In this document: piece by piece, positions 15,710 through 25,156 of the stretch
Layout of the letters: every line of letters starts with the position of its first letter
Position numbering within the stretch: the first letter of the stretch is position 1
DNA from: Bacteroidia bacterium
GTDB taxonomy: Bacteria > Bacteroidota > Bacteroidia > Chitinophagales > Chitinophagaceae
Assembly (NCBI GenBank): GCA_030426665.1
Contig: JAUHYD010000003.1
Coordinates: 62,001 to 126,000 of the forward strand
Direction: 5' to 3'
Length of the DNA stretch: 64,000 bases
Notes under the pieces: generated by a model
Seen by the model: only the letters and a program-made list of their open reading frames with translations
Databases searched by the model: none
What the model was told of the DNA's origin: nothing
Translations under genes and position numbers: made by a program

Positions 15710-17401
15710 CTACTTAGTAAATACAAAACGTACGCGTGCGAAACTGCCATCGAAATCAGTACCCTCTAGATTTATCTCTAATTCATGTTCATTCAGTTTT
15801 TCAACCACTCTTTTTGTCCAATTAATTTCACGTGGAGTGAGAGTATTATCCCGTATAACAGCAAGAGCCCCCATTGGAACGTCTAATATTTTAGTTTTCT
15901 TATTATACACATAGTCAGATACATCATGAACTGTATAATATCCAAAATTCAATTCAGTATTCCATATATAAAATAGCTTATCCGTATAAACCTTGTCAGT
16001 CGTAAACTCAATGTATCGCATACTGCCCATTGTATTAGTATTTGTTTCAACTAAATCCTCAACATCATCGTAAACATTGTAATCCCTCAATGTCCATTTC
16101 CCAATAATTATATTATCACATTCAGCAATATCATTTCCACTTACTAAAAAACATGTATCAAAAAATGGAGGAGTTATTGACCATTGGCGAAGAAAAAAAC
16201 CAATGTTTAGTGACTCGCCAATCAACGATGCTCCCTTATCAAAAAATGTAAAAGCCTTACCTAAAAGTTTAAAATATTTTCCATTTAGGGCTTTATCAGG
16301 ACCAAAACAGGATATTAGTGTTTCTCGCTCATCATTAGCAGCAAAACATGCAGTAGCAAAAAAAGCTGCAATATTTCCTGATTTTGTCATGTTTTCAAAT
16401 CCAGAATAAAGTGTTGTCGCAATATTTGCGATGCAATGTTCATTTTCTTTATTTATAAACGGCAAAAATGACTCCAAGAGCTTAAATGTCAAAGAAATGG
16501 CATTGGCTTTTAATGCTTCTTGATATTCGATACTGCCATCATCATTACCGGGGAACCCTGTTCTGATTTTTAATTCATATTGGGCCTCGCCGGTTAATGT
16601 GTATGAAGAACTATTATATGGATTTGCACCATTAATAATGCTACCTTTTCCATTTAATAATTCTACTATAGATGTCGGAAAGACCTCCTCGCCTTCTAAT
16701 AATATATTTTTTATTCTTTTCCCATCCTTGTATATACCTATGGCTGTACTGAAAATGTTTTCACCATTATAAAAGGTGAACATGGTGCCAGAATTATTAA
16801 ATGTAATCGGCGAACCAGTAGGCGAATTACCTGATGTTTTGAAAGCCGCACTTTCAAACAATTCTTTCAATGTTATTTGAAGCTCTTCGTTTGTTGTATC
16901 GAACAAATCACGTTGTGTACTTAGGTTAGCAGTAATTACATTTTCAACAGCTACAATTTTGGGGTCTGCAAATATTTTCTTTGCCAATTCCTCTTTGGCA
17001 TCTGGTGATAATGATAGTGCGGCGGGAGTATTCATCGCTAATGCCAAAGCAGTGGTTTTCGTAGAAATGATGGAGTCTTTACTTTCCGGGATGTAATAAC
17101 CCATCATAGCGGCGTTCCCGTTAGCATAGGTTACAATGGTAGTATTAAGCATATTAACAAAACCCTTTATGCTAAAATTCCCGTTTGTTACAATACCATT
17201 ATCAATCGGGCTATTGACTGAAAGCGTACTAATATCAAGAGAGATTCCTAATGGCAATTTTATTTGACCACTAATCTGCCCAACTGTTGCGTCAACATTT
17301 TGGTTATCAATATTGTTCTTTGATTTCCGACAACCAAGTGTAAAACCTATCAAACCTAAAGCAACTACAGTAACAAAGAGTATAAGGGGTGTTTTTTTCA
17401 T
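15710..17401 (-). CDS. Hypothetical large lipoprotein
   Basis: Not recognised. The 563 residues begin with a lipoprotein signal (MKKTPLILFVTVVALGLIGFTLGC, Cys at about 24). A carboxypeptidase-regulatory-like start follows (GQISGQIKLPLGISLDISTL), and the rest shows no known domain. A C-terminal block (about 430-563: KWTLRDYNVYDDVEDLV, SMRYIEFTTDKVY) resembles the lipocalin-like modules of Bacteroidota lipoproteins that report a remaining variance of a structure, but this is weak. The gene is A+T rich. ATG 17401 fits a -7 element (17419-17426) better than the upstream ATG at 17461. Confidence 0.6.
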   Translation of the reverse strand: MKKTPLILFVTVVALGLIGFTLGCRKSKNNIDNQNVDATVGQISGQIKLPLGISLDISTLSVNSPIDNGIVTNGNFSIKGFVNMLNTTIVTYANGNAAMMGYYIPESKDSIISTKTTALALAMNTPAALSLSPDAKEELAKKIFADPKIVAVENVITANLSTQRDLFDTTNEELQITLKELFESAAFKTSGNSPTGSPITFNNSGTMFTFYNGENIFSTAIGIYKDGKRIKNILLEGEEVFPTSIVELLNGKGSIINGANPYNSSSYTLTGEAQYELKIRTGFPGNDDGSIEYQEALKANAISLTFKLLESFLPFINKENEHCIANIATTLYSGFENMTKSGNIAAFFATACFAANDERETLISCFGPDKALNGKYFKLLGKAFTFFDKGASLIGESLNIGFFLRQWSITPPFFDTCFLVSGNDIAECDNIIIGKWTLRDYNVYDDVEDLVETNTNTMGSMRYIEFTTDKVYTDKLFYIWNTELNFGYYTVHDVSDYVYNKKTKILDVPMGALAVIRDNTLTPREINWTKRVVEKLNEHELEINLEGTDFDGSFARVRFVFTK

Positions 17402-17650
17402 AAGAGCATTTTTCGCAGCGAAAATACACGTATATTTTTTAATGCAAAAATTGTTAGGCATTTTGTCGCAATAGAATTTGCATCGTTATTGCGACCTTTG
17501 CAATAAGAATCATTGATGGAATGATAGGTGCATGGAGACTGCAATATAGGACTCTAGCACGGAGGTCTTGATACAAACTAACTAATTAACAACTAGTAAT
17601 ACCAAGCATCCAATTTCCCTCGTTTTAGGTGTACCTCATCAACAATGCCG
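17402..17650. other. Intergenic region
   Basis: Holds the promoter of the leftward lipoprotein gene (TATTTTCG at 17419-17426) and otherwise nothing recognised. Confidence 0.4.
17419..17426 (-). promoter_or_regulatory. -7 element TATTTTCG of the large lipoprotein gene
   Basis: Minus-strand near-consensus -7 element 17 nt before the ATG at 17401; it lies inside the longer open frame and so argues against the 17461 start. Confidence 0.4.
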
Positions 17651-17688
17651 AAAAAAGCCTCGTTCAGCAAATAGCTAAGCGAGGCTTT
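17651..17688 (-). terminator. Terminator of the DUF3857 gene pair
   Basis: Minus-strand hairpin AAAGCCTCG / CGAGGCTTT with a 17-nt loop, followed by a T-run (17651-17656), 26 bp after the stop at 17714. Confidence 0.7.
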
Positions 17689-17713
17689 CAAATTTATTGA
17701 ACTAAACGAATAA

Positions 17714-19783
17714 TTACCTCCTTGTCATTACCAATGTCAGATTTGCAAAGTCGGCGGCGGCGTCATACACTTTGCGGAATCTCCAATATTCATACTTATT
17801 GAAGTGAATCTGCTTATAAAACTCTTTTACTGTTATTATCAGTTTATCGCCATGTTTGTAATCTTTGACCAACTTATAGTTCGATTCAAAACCAATAACC
17901 TTATCGACTTCAGTATTGTAGTAATCGGCTTCCATGTGGATATCGTTTAGATTGAGGACTCTGTACCCTTTTGGAATATTAACGGTAATGGTAGCGTTTC
18001 TTGCATAAGGATATAACAGGTCTACAGGAGTTGTACGAGGCTTCTTCTCGTCATACAAATCAGCATGGTTGCCAATGATACGACCTACATTAACCAGATA
18101 CCTATACCCTGCTTTTTCCAATAGGGCAGACGCATTTACGGAAGTGTACAGCGTAAGCGGCTTATCCTCTGAATAGTTTTGTGGCTTAACATTGGAGAAG
18201 CTGTACTTTTCTATACTTTTCTTGTTATTCGTAAAGGACACGATATTTGTCGCTATCTCCTTGGCTTCATCGGGCCTAGCAAAAGGCAGTTTTTCTCTCA
18301 GGTCTTCGGCGAAGAAACCATACCATTCGTAAGAGATATCGGCTTTAGGTTGCATATCCTTTGTGAAGGAAAGCGACGCGCTAATATCCTTGTGAGTCTG
18401 CTGCTCTGACGGTGTAGCGATTTTTCTGATTTTGTACAAATCTCCGGTTACCTGACCTCTTTCCGGTATCGTGATAAATACACCTCGACTATTTGCCAGA
18501 TTATAAGGGTAAAACGGGTAACGTAGATTAGTACTTGTAGGGCGAAGGAACTTTTTCTGTTTCGGGAAGTATATCAATGCATAATCCAGACCATTCCAAC
18601 TTTCGAAAGAAGGGTCGTACCTGTCATCGGTTCTATCCCAGGCCCAGCCTAACTCGTGATGAATACCTGCCTGACGAAGACAAGCTACAAACAGCCTTAT
18701 ATAGCCTGAATGTGATGCAGATTTTTTTGTAAGTACGGTATCTAACACTTCTCTACGCTCGTCATAACCGGCAGAGAACTTAGACATAGAACGACGCTCA
18801 AAATGAGCGATTACTTCATTTCGCTCTTCATAGTCTACAACGGAATAAAGTACGATTCTTTCTTTGATACCGTCTTCAATCTTCTTGATGTTCTCTACTT
18901 CATTGCCGTTTGCTTTCACACCCAACTCTGACAGAAACTTGTTTACGACTTCTTTCTCCTTCTTAGAGATATTGTAGAACCGGTCAAAATTATATCGTGC
19001 AAACTTGTTCCAGGTGTTGAATTTGACTTTCTCCTTGTTGCCGTTAAGATAATAGCTGATTCGGTATTCAACAGCCATTCTTTGCCACTCATAGAAGCTG
19101 ACTTTTTCCGGGAATAAAGCAGGAATGTCCTCCACTTCTGCAATCATCTGATGCCTGTTGTTATGAAGTTCCTCTTTCATGTCGGGGAAGCCATTAAAAC
19201 TTTTAGCGTCAAACGAAAGGTCTTTGGGGTACGATATTTTGAACCGTGTTTTAGATATCGGCAAGGTATTCTGAAAGTACATACTTCCGAAAGCATGGCC
19301 ATCCTGAACTTCCTTTACCAAATATTCTATCTCTGAATTTTTCTCAACTCCTTCCATCGGAATCAGCACCACATACAAACCCCTACTATTAAGAGCGAGT
19401 TTTATCTTCTTTGGCGACATTTTTACTACTTCTCCAGACGGTAGTATTGTCCTTGCCTTAATTTCAGGAATTTTTACTCCACGCTCGAGCGGAATCTCTA
19501 TTGTACGAAACTCATCGATACCACCATCATTCAACACCTTAACAATCATGTGCTTTTTGACATGCTTAGCCAATGTCCTTCCTTCATATCGGTAGTCAAT
19601 TTCTACGTCATTAAGCAAAATAATTGCCGGTTGGTCAGCGAGCTTGGGTGGCACAGGATGCACACGTGGGCTATCTACCCATTCGTCGAAGACCGGATGC
19701 TGAGATAAGTACAGTTTTTTCTGAGCGGAAACACTGAGTGCCACAACAGAAAGCAACGTAATAAATACTGATATTTTTTTCAT
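17714..19783 (-). CDS. DUF3857 protein with inactive transglutaminase-like domain
   Basis: Exported protein (signal peptide 1-20, ending VSAQ) with an N-terminal DUF3857 beta domain (about 55-230) and a transglutaminase-like domain (about 270-415). By alignment with the upstream paralogue, the catalytic Cys is replaced by His358 (SASHSGYIRLF), the His falls on a Leu-Asp-Tyr stretch (NGLDYALIYF) and the Asp in LDGT becomes Arg in LRPT. All three triad residues are therefore lost. The third part is a DUF2569/3858-like beta domain. It starts 9 bp after the paralogue, so the two are one operon and may form a complex. Confidence 0.82.
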   Translation of the reverse strand: MKKISVFITLLSVVALSVSAQKKLYLSQHPVFDEWVDSPRVHPVPPKLADQPAIILLNDVEIDYRYEGRTLAKHVKKHMIVKVLNDGGIDEFRTIEIPLERGVKIPEIKARTILPSGEVVKMSPKKIKLALNSRGLYVVLIPMEGVEKNSEIEYLVKEVQDGHAFGSMYFQNTLPISKTRFKISYPKDLSFDAKSFNGFPDMKEELHNNRHQMIAEVEDIPALFPEKVSFYEWQRMAVEYRISYYLNGNKEKVKFNTWNKFARYNFDRFYNISKKEKEVVNKFLSELGVKANGNEVENIKKIEDGIKERIVLYSVVDYEERNEVIAHFERRSMSKFSAGYDERREVLDTVLTKKSASHSGYIRLFVACLRQAGIHHELGWAWDRTDDRYDPSFESWNGLDYALIYFPKQKKFLRPTSTNLRYPFYPYNLANSRGVFITIPERGQVTGDLYKIRKIATPSEQQTHKDISASLSFTKDMQPKADISYEWYGFFAEDLREKLPFARPDEAKEIATNIVSFTNNKKSIEKYSFSNVKPQNYSEDKPLTLYTSVNASALLEKAGYRYLVNVGRIIGNHADLYDEKKPRTTPVDLLYPYARNATITVNIPKGYRVLNLNDIHMEADYYNTEVDKVIGFESNYKLVKDYKHGDKLIITVKEFYKQIHFNKYEYWRFRKVYDAAADFANLTLVMTRR

Positions 19784-19792
19784 ATAGCCCTA

Positions 19793-21736
19793 TTATTTGG
19801 CAGTTAGCACTACAGTTTCTTTATATTCTTTTACCAGATCATTTACCAACTTATTGTTGGCGTCGAACTGCTCAGGAGTAATTTTCATAGTATTGAGATT
19901 AAGCTCCTTTGTCAATGTTACAGTATTGTTTTTTCTATCAGTCTCATAAGACAGTTTGTAGGTCCAAAGACCATCAACGCCACCAGAAGCTCCTTTGGGG
20001 ACGTGTGTTATTCTATAACCGTCAGGAACATTGAGTGTAACTGTTTCTCTATAATTACGTTTGTACTTGAGGTATACCGGCACCTTTCTGTCATCATCAC
20101 TCACCCTAAGTTCTTCCAATGTATTCTTAAGATTCAGATTGACGTAAACCTGACGACCTGCTCTGTGTACATAATCGCCCAACTTATACTTTGCATTGAT
20201 GGTTGTGGTTTTATTTTTAGCGGTACTAACATTCACATCGTATTTATCAATTATAAACTTGCTGTTTCCTCTTTTCATAAAGTGCTCAACAACTCTATCT
20301 CTTTCCTCATCGCGCTCATACTGATCGAATGCGTCTGCTAAATCCCAGGCAGCATATCCGGTATAGTGCTGCGATATAGCACCATTAATATCATTACCGT
20401 TTATGTTTATAGTTGTTCTATCGGTATGAACATTTTCTGTAGCCGGTGTTTCGGGTATTTTTACAACCTTATAATTGTTTTCATCAATCATAATGTAGGC
20501 TTCTTTGCCCTGTAAATCCTTACGGTTGTAACCGAACGGCATGTTGTCTGTGGTTCCATCCAGAAACACCCAATCACCGTTTACCTTCATGGCACCTATC
20601 ATGTGATCATACAAATACTCTGACTGGAACTGCTCATGCGTATATGGTTTGCTATTGGAACCGATTACGGCAAAATAGGCGCTAACACCGGCCTTCTTAC
20701 ACATAGCCGTTATGAGGCTTGTCATATCCTTACAGTCGCCATACCTGCGCTTGAATACCGTATCTGCCGGGCGAGGTATGAGCCCTTCCATACCGTAATC
20801 AAGGGAAATGTAGTGCATGTTCTTCTGAACCCAGTTATAAATCTTCTCTGCTTTATCTCTATCAGAATAGGCATATTTAGTCAGTTCTGCTACCTTTTTA
20901 TTGAGCGACGAATCAGTAGTATAGTTAATACCCTTCACATAGCTATACTCAAATTTGTGGTGTACATCGGTACTACCGGAAAGCATTGAATCATTTTTTG
21001 CGCCAACCAATCTGAATGAAACAACCGAGGGCATAACGTGAGCGACAAAATAAGTGGTTGAAGGGACGAAATCATAAGGCCTGTATGCGGGAACATTTTC
21101 TGCTATAAAGGTATAAGTAACAACGCCATCATGTTTACGAACGGTCTTCTTAATGATGTTTGTGTCTACCCCCATAAGTGCAAATCTCATGTTAACGTAG
21201 TCAGGTGCCGTAAGTTCAAACTTAGCTTTTACCGTCGGCAACTCGTACTCAAACTTGAAGGGAAACAACAAACGTACGTTGCGATAGTCATTACTGTAAC
21301 TGGTTCTGGTTATCGAATTTTTAGTAAGTCCTGAATAGTACAAGCCACCTTCACTTCTGAACATACTGTTCCGAACGACTTTATAGTCATTTCCTTCCGG
21401 AATGAAAGATTTGCCGTCGACATCGGTCAAAGGAGCAAAATAGCCGCCACTTATGTCACCGACATTGTATGTATTCAGCGACTTCTCACTTAGAAACAGA
21501 GTCTCTACCACATCATTGCTACTAGCAACAAGCTCACCATCTTCCAGCTTGATAGTCATAGTGCATGTAACCTCAGTAAAAACCGCATGCTCATTGCTGT
21601 ACCGGGCGGCAATACTGTCATACTTCAACCGTTTCAGAGACAATTGCGCCTGCACTGCGCACGAACACAGCATAGCCAACATCAGCAGACTAACCGCCTT
21701 GTGGTGCCATTGTGTTTTTATTCCGCCGTTACTCAT
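19793..21736 (-). CDS. DUF3857 and transglutaminase-like domain protein
   Basis: Exported 647-residue protein: signal peptide (1-30), DUF3857 (about 55-230), transglutaminase-like domain (about 275-400) and a C-terminal beta domain. The papain-type triad is complete: Cys335 in YGDCKDMTSL, His378 in YDHMIG and Asp393 in VFLDGT. It may cleave or cross-link envelope proteins or peptides; the substrate is unknown. It is the first gene of a two-gene operon with the inactive paralogue. Such pairs are common in Bacteroidota and unrelated to eukaryotic clotting-type enzymes in role. Confidence 0.87.
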   Translation of the reverse strand: MSNGGIKTQWHHKAVSLLMLAMLCSCAVQAQLSLKRLKYDSIAARYSNEHAVFTEVTCTMTIKLEDGELVASSNDVVETLFLSEKSLNTYNVGDISGGYFAPLTDVDGKSFIPEGNDYKVVRNSMFRSEGGLYYSGLTKNSITRTSYSNDYRNVRLLFPFKFEYELPTVKAKFELTAPDYVNMRFALMGVDTNIIKKTVRKHDGVVTYTFIAENVPAYRPYDFVPSTTYFVAHVMPSVVSFRLVGAKNDSMLSGSTDVHHKFEYSYVKGINYTTDSSLNKKVAELTKYAYSDRDKAEKIYNWVQKNMHYISLDYGMEGLIPRPADTVFKRRYGDCKDMTSLITAMCKKAGVSAYFAVIGSNSKPYTHEQFQSEYLYDHMIGAMKVNGDWVFLDGTTDNMPFGYNRKDLQGKEAYIMIDENNYKVVKIPETPATENVHTDRTTININGNDINGAISQHYTGYAAWDLADAFDQYERDEERDRVVEHFMKRGNSKFIIDKYDVNVSTAKNKTTTINAKYKLGDYVHRAGRQVYVNLNLKNTLEELRVSDDDRKVPVYLKYKRNYRETVTLNVPDGYRITHVPKGASGGVDGLWTYKLSYETDRKNNTVTLTKELNLNTMKITPEQFDANNKLVNDLVKEYKETVVLTAK

Positions 21737-21901
21737 TTTTATAAGGTATTAATTCGTAAAAAGATTGTTGAACAAACAGGGCTATAAATATAGTGATAAA
21801 AATACTCTACTGTCAAGTAAACGGGCAAAATACCGCTTATATGACAGGTTTTAGCACATATTCAGAGGCACACAGAGCCGAAAGGTACAACAGCATTTGT
21901 T

Positions 21902-21940
21902 AAAAAAGAATGACCGGCATTGAGAAACAAATGCCGGTCA
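21902..21940 (-). terminator. Terminator of the rplM-rpsI-rpsB-tsf operon
   Basis: Minus-strand hairpin TGACCGGCATT / AATGCCGGTCA with an 8-nt loop, followed by TTCTTTTTT, 28 bp after the tsf stop. Confidence 0.85.
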
Positions 21941-21967
21941 TCAAAATCATATTAAATTGAAGGAAGA

Positions 21968-22810
21968 TTATCCTCCTACAGCAACACGCTGAAAAGACAC
22001 AACCGTAAGACCGTTGCTTACACTTTTCAGGTAGTCACCTACACTCTTGCTACCGTCTTTTACGAATGGTTGAGGCAACAATGTGTTGTCTTTGAAGAAC
22101 TTGTTCAATTTGCCCGCAGCAATTTTTTCAGCCATATCAGCCGGCTTACCTTCTGCAACGATCTGCTCAATAGCTATTGCTTTTTCGCGTGCAATTGCTT
22201 CCGGAGATACGCTATCTGCGTCGATGGCCATCGGGTTCATTGCTGCAATCTGCATTGCAACATCTCTTCCTGCATCAGAAATAGCTTCTGTAGCGGCCTG
22301 ATTAAGACCTACAAGTACACCGATACGGTATCCGGAGTGGATATATGGTATCACACAGTCTGCAGCAACCTGCTCCAAACGAGCGAAATCGATTTTTTCA
22401 CCGATTTTAGCTACCATTTCCAATAACTTCTCACCTACAGTTGCGCCACCCATAGCTGCTGCTTTAAGGTCGTCGACAGAAGTAACTTTGCTTTCCAAAG
22501 CTATCTCAGTAACCTGATTGGCGAATTCGATAAACTCCTCATTTTTTGCAACGAAGTCAGTTTCAGAAGTCAGGTTCAGCACAACGCCATATGTATTGTC
22601 AGCGTTAGCCTTTGCGATTACCACACCTTCTTTTGCATCACGATCGCTACGGTTAGCAGCAACTTTCTGACCTTTCTTACGTAAATAGTCAATAGCGTTT
22701 TCGAAGTCGCCATTGCTTTCGATAAGGGCTTTACGGCAATCCATCATGCCGGCTCCTGTCTGCTGACGCAGCTTATTTACTTCTGCTGCAGATATTGTTA
22801 CTGTGCTCAT
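21968..22810 (-). CDS. tsf: Translation elongation factor Ts
   Basis: Nucleotide-exchange factor for EF-Tu. The N-terminal UBA-like helix region reads ISAAEVNKLRQQTGAGMMDCRKAL, followed by the core signature TSETDFVAKNEEF, which contacts EF-Tu. The 280-residue length is usual for Bacteroidota. It follows rpsB after 142 bp that contain a strong hairpin, so part of its transcription may come from an internal promoter (weak -7 GAATTTTG at 22851-22858). Confidence 0.98.
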   Translation of the reverse strand: MSTVTISAAEVNKLRQQTGAGMMDCRKALIESNGDFENAIDYLRKKGQKVAANRSDRDAKEGVVIAKANADNTYGVVLNLTSETDFVAKNEEFIEFANQVTEIALESKVTSVDDLKAAAMGGATVGEKLLEMVAKIGEKIDFARLEQVAADCVIPYIHSGYRIGVLVGLNQAATEAISDAGRDVAMQIAAMNPMAIDADSVSPEAIAREKAIAIEQIVAEGKPADMAEKIAAGKLNKFFKDNTLLPQPFVKDGSKSVGDYLKSVSNGLTVVSFQRVAVGG

Positions 22811-22865
22811 TTTATTATTTTGTTATTAATGAATATTCTGATTGAGGGTGCAAAATTCGCATTTT

Positions 22866-22899
22866 ATTATTAAAGCCCCAAATACGGGGCTTTAATAAT
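22866..22899 (-). terminator. Hairpin between rpsB and tsf
   Basis: Perfect 14-bp stem ATTATTAAAGCCCC-N6-GGGGCTTTAATAAT. It sits between two genes expected to be co-transcribed. The 3' flank has no strong T-run, so it may be a partial terminator or an RNA-processing/stability site. Confidence 0.6.
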
Positions 22900-22952
22900 G
22901 TATGATGTGTTTATATTAAAACAATCAATAAAACTTATGTAGCTGATAGCCC

Positions 22953-23879
22953 TTATCTGCCACCACCGGGTCTGCCTGCTCCTGCGCCACCACGACCAGG
23001 TCCACCAGACCTACCCGCTCCTGCACCACCGCGTCCGGGTCCGCCACTGCGTCCACCGCCGGCACCTGCACCGCGACCTGCACCACGACGACGACGACCG
23101 CTTTCGCCTTCTTCTTCGCCAACGTCCATACCGCGACCGCTATTGTCTGTTTCTTCTTCTTCTACTTCTTCAGCTTCTTTAACCTGAGCACGCTCTTCAA
23201 GACCTTCCATGATAGCAGCAGTAAGATACTGAGTAATGATAGCGATTGATTTAGTCGCATCATCATTTGCAGGGATTGCAAAATCTACTTTGTTAGGGTC
23301 ACTGTTGGTATCTACCATTGCAATGGTAGTGATGCCCAAACGCTTTGCTTCGGCAAGAGCAATGTGCTCATGGCTGATGTCTACCATAAACAATGCTGCA
23401 GGTACGCGTCCCATCTGAGATATACCACCCAGCACTTTTTCCATTTTCTCTTTGCTACGTGTAAGGGTAAGGCGCTCTTTTTTAGTAACACTATCCAAAG
23501 TTCCGTCGTTCAACATTTTCTCAATGCTCAACATCTTCTTCACACTCTTACGGATTGTGCTGAAGTTAGTAAGCATTCCACCCAACCAACGTTCTGTAAC
23601 GAAAGGCATGTTCACCTTAGTTGCAGCTTCAGAAACGATTTCTTTTGCTTGCTTCTTAGTAGCAACAAACATTATTTTCTTACCGCTTTTTGCGATAGAC
23701 TTAAGTGCTGCTGCTGCTTCATCAAGACCATCAATAGTTTTGTTGAGGTCAATGATGTGAATACCATTTTTTTCAGCAAAGATGTATGGCAACATCTTTG
23801 GGTTCCATTTTTTCTTCAGGTGACCGAAGTGAACGCCTGCTTCGAGGAGCTGCTGATGCAATGTTTTATTATCTTCCAT
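22953..23879 (-). CDS. rpsB: 30S ribosomal protein S2 with Gly/Arg-rich C-terminal extension
   Basis: Small-subunit protein S2. The canonical part covers residues 1 to about 230: [30 protein letters not shown] and the late [20 protein letters not shown]. Usual bacterial S2 ends soon after the block matching [17 protein letters not shown]. Here an acidic stretch (about 235-262, rich in Glu) is followed by about 45 residues made almost only of Gly, Arg, Ala, Ser and Pro, including two exact 13-residue repeats ([13 protein letters not shown]). The start is ATG 23879, where the family begins, not 23939. Confidence 0.97.
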   Translation of the reverse strand: MEDNKTLHQQLLEAGVHFGHLKKKWNPKMLPYIFAEKNGIHIIDLNKTIDGLDEAAAALKSIAKSGKKIMFVATKKQAKEIVSEAATKVNMPFVTERWLGGMLTNFSTIRKSVKKMLSIEKMLNDGTLDSVTKKERLTLTRSKEKMEKVLGGISQMGRVPAALFMVDISHEHIALAEAKRLGITTIAMVDTNSDPNKVDFAIPANDDATKSIAIITQYLTAAIMEGLEERAQVKEAEEVEEEETDNSGRGMDVGEEEGESGRRRRGAGRGAGAGGGRSGGPGRGGAGAGRSGGPGRGGAGAGRPGGGR

Positions 23880-23960
23880 TTGAGTAATTTCTTGATTGTT
23901 AAAATATTTTTTCGGCAGGAACCAAACATAAAGGCCCAAAACCGCAATGGGTAGTTTCTG

Positions 23961-24353
23961 TTAACGTTTAGAGAACTGGAAGCTACGACGTGCTTTGCGC
24001 AGACCAAATTTCTTACGCTCAACAGAACGACTGTCGCGGGTAAGCAGGTGATGGTCTTTTTTCAACATCGGCTTGTATTCCGGATTAACTTCTACCAGTA
24101 CGCGAGCGATACCCATTTTTATTGCTTCAGCTTGTCCTTTAGGACCGCCACCCTGCACATTTACAGTAATATCGAATTCGTTAGTTGTTTCGGTTACTTT
24201 CAATGGCAACTCAACCTGATTTTGCAGGTACATGATAGAGAAATACGATTTGTAATCTTTACCATTAACCGTAATGTTTCCGGTACCCTTGCTTAGGTAT
24301 ACGCGAGCTACAGCTTCCTTACGGCGACCAACTGCGTTTTTTTGTTTTTCCAT
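23961..24353 (-). CDS. rpsI: 30S ribosomal protein S9
   Basis: Small-subunit head protein whose basic tail reaches the P-site tRNA. Landmarks: NAVGRRKEAVARVYL, NVQGGGPKGQAEA, LTRDSRSVERKKFGLRKARR and the canonical C-terminal end FSKR. Length 130 is normal. It lies 65 bp after rplM, the universal partner order. Confidence 0.98.
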   Translation of the reverse strand: MEKQKNAVGRRKEAVARVYLSKGTGNITVNGKDYKSYFSIMYLQNQVELPLKVTETTNEFDITVNVQGGGPKGQAEAIKMGIARVLVEVNPEYKPMLKKDHHLLTRDSRSVERKKFGLRKARRSFQFSKR

Positions 24354-24418
24354 TTATTTGAATGGTTTTATTTTTTGTTATTATTTAGTTTCGATTCCCT
24401 AACTCAATCGGGGAAGTA

Positions 24419-24862
24419 TTAAAACGTCATCGGTTTAGGACTCTGTGCCTGATGCGGATGCTCAGCACCTTCGTATACAAACAACTTTTTGTACATCGCA
24501 CGACCAAGACGATTCTTAGGCAACATACCTTTTACAGCACGCTCAACAGCCAGATTAGGGCGACGAGCGATGAGGTTCTTTGCAGATTCTCTCTTTTGTC
24601 CACCCGGATACATTGAGTAAGTCTGATACTCCTTGTCTTCCATCTTGTTTCCTGAAAGTACTATCTTACCGGAGTTTACAACTATTACGTAATCGCCACA
24701 ATCGAAGTGAGGAGTGTAATAGGCCTTGTTTTTGCCACGTAATACCGAAGCAATTCTTGAACTCATGCGGCCCAATGTCTGATTGGTAGCGTCAACAAGA
24801 TACCAATCGCGCTTAACGATAGTTTCGTTGGCTGATTTTGTTTTAAAACTTAAGTGTCTCAT
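24419..24862 (-). CDS. rplM: 50S ribosomal protein L13
   Basis: Early-assembling large-subunit protein. Landmarks: RDWYLVDATNQTLGRMSSRIA, GDYVIVVNSGKI, RAVKGMLPKNRLGRAMYKKL and a C-terminal YEGAEHPHQAQSP. Length 147 is normal. First gene of the operon rplM-rpsI-rpsB-tsf, behind a good -7/-33 promoter and a 60-nt leader that includes a small hairpin CCACA-TTTG-TGTGG (about 24893-24906). Confidence 0.98.
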   Translation of the reverse strand: MRHLSFKTKSANETIVKRDWYLVDATNQTLGRMSSRIASVLRGKNKAYYTPHFDCGDYVIVVNSGKIVLSGNKMEDKEYQTYSMYPGGQKRESAKNLIARRPNLAVERAVKGMLPKNRLGRAMYKKLFVYEGAEHPHQAQSPKPMTF

Positions 24863-24924
24863 TCCTTTTTATTAGTTTATTATTATAACTCCCCCACACA
24901 AATGTGGTAATATATTAAGGGAGC

Positions 24925-24933
24925 GCAAAGGTA
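24925..24933 (-). promoter_or_regulatory. Promoter of the rplM operon
   Basis: Minus-strand -7 element TACCTTTGC preceded by a TTTG -33 element about 20 nt upstream, the best-formed Bacteroidota promoter in the window. Confidence 0.7.
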
Positions 24934-25084
24934 TGTACGGGTACTGAAAGTGCCAAAAAATTTATTAAGAAAAATCACCTAAACTTTGTAACTAATTGAT
25001 TATCAATAAAATTATGGTAAAAATAGTTTAGCAAAGGTGTACTTTTTCAGCTTTGAGCAAATTTACCGGACATTTCTGACACTA

Positions 25085-25110
25085 CAAAGCACCCGATGCA
25101 GGGTGCTTTG
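25085..25110 (-). terminator. Hairpin downstream of the AlgJ/X-like gene
   Basis: CAAAGCACCC-GATGCA-GGGTGCTTTG, a perfect 10-bp stem 47 bp after the stop at 25157. The T-run on the minus strand is weak. Confidence 0.55.
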
Positions 25111-25156
25111 TACAGCCGAAGCATTGTTCGGAATATGAATAACCGATATATAAATA

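Noticed and set aside
22953..23100. Tandem DNA repeat or CRISPR-like array
   Set aside because: The repetition is the coding sequence of the S2 tail, in frame and with the stop at the right end.
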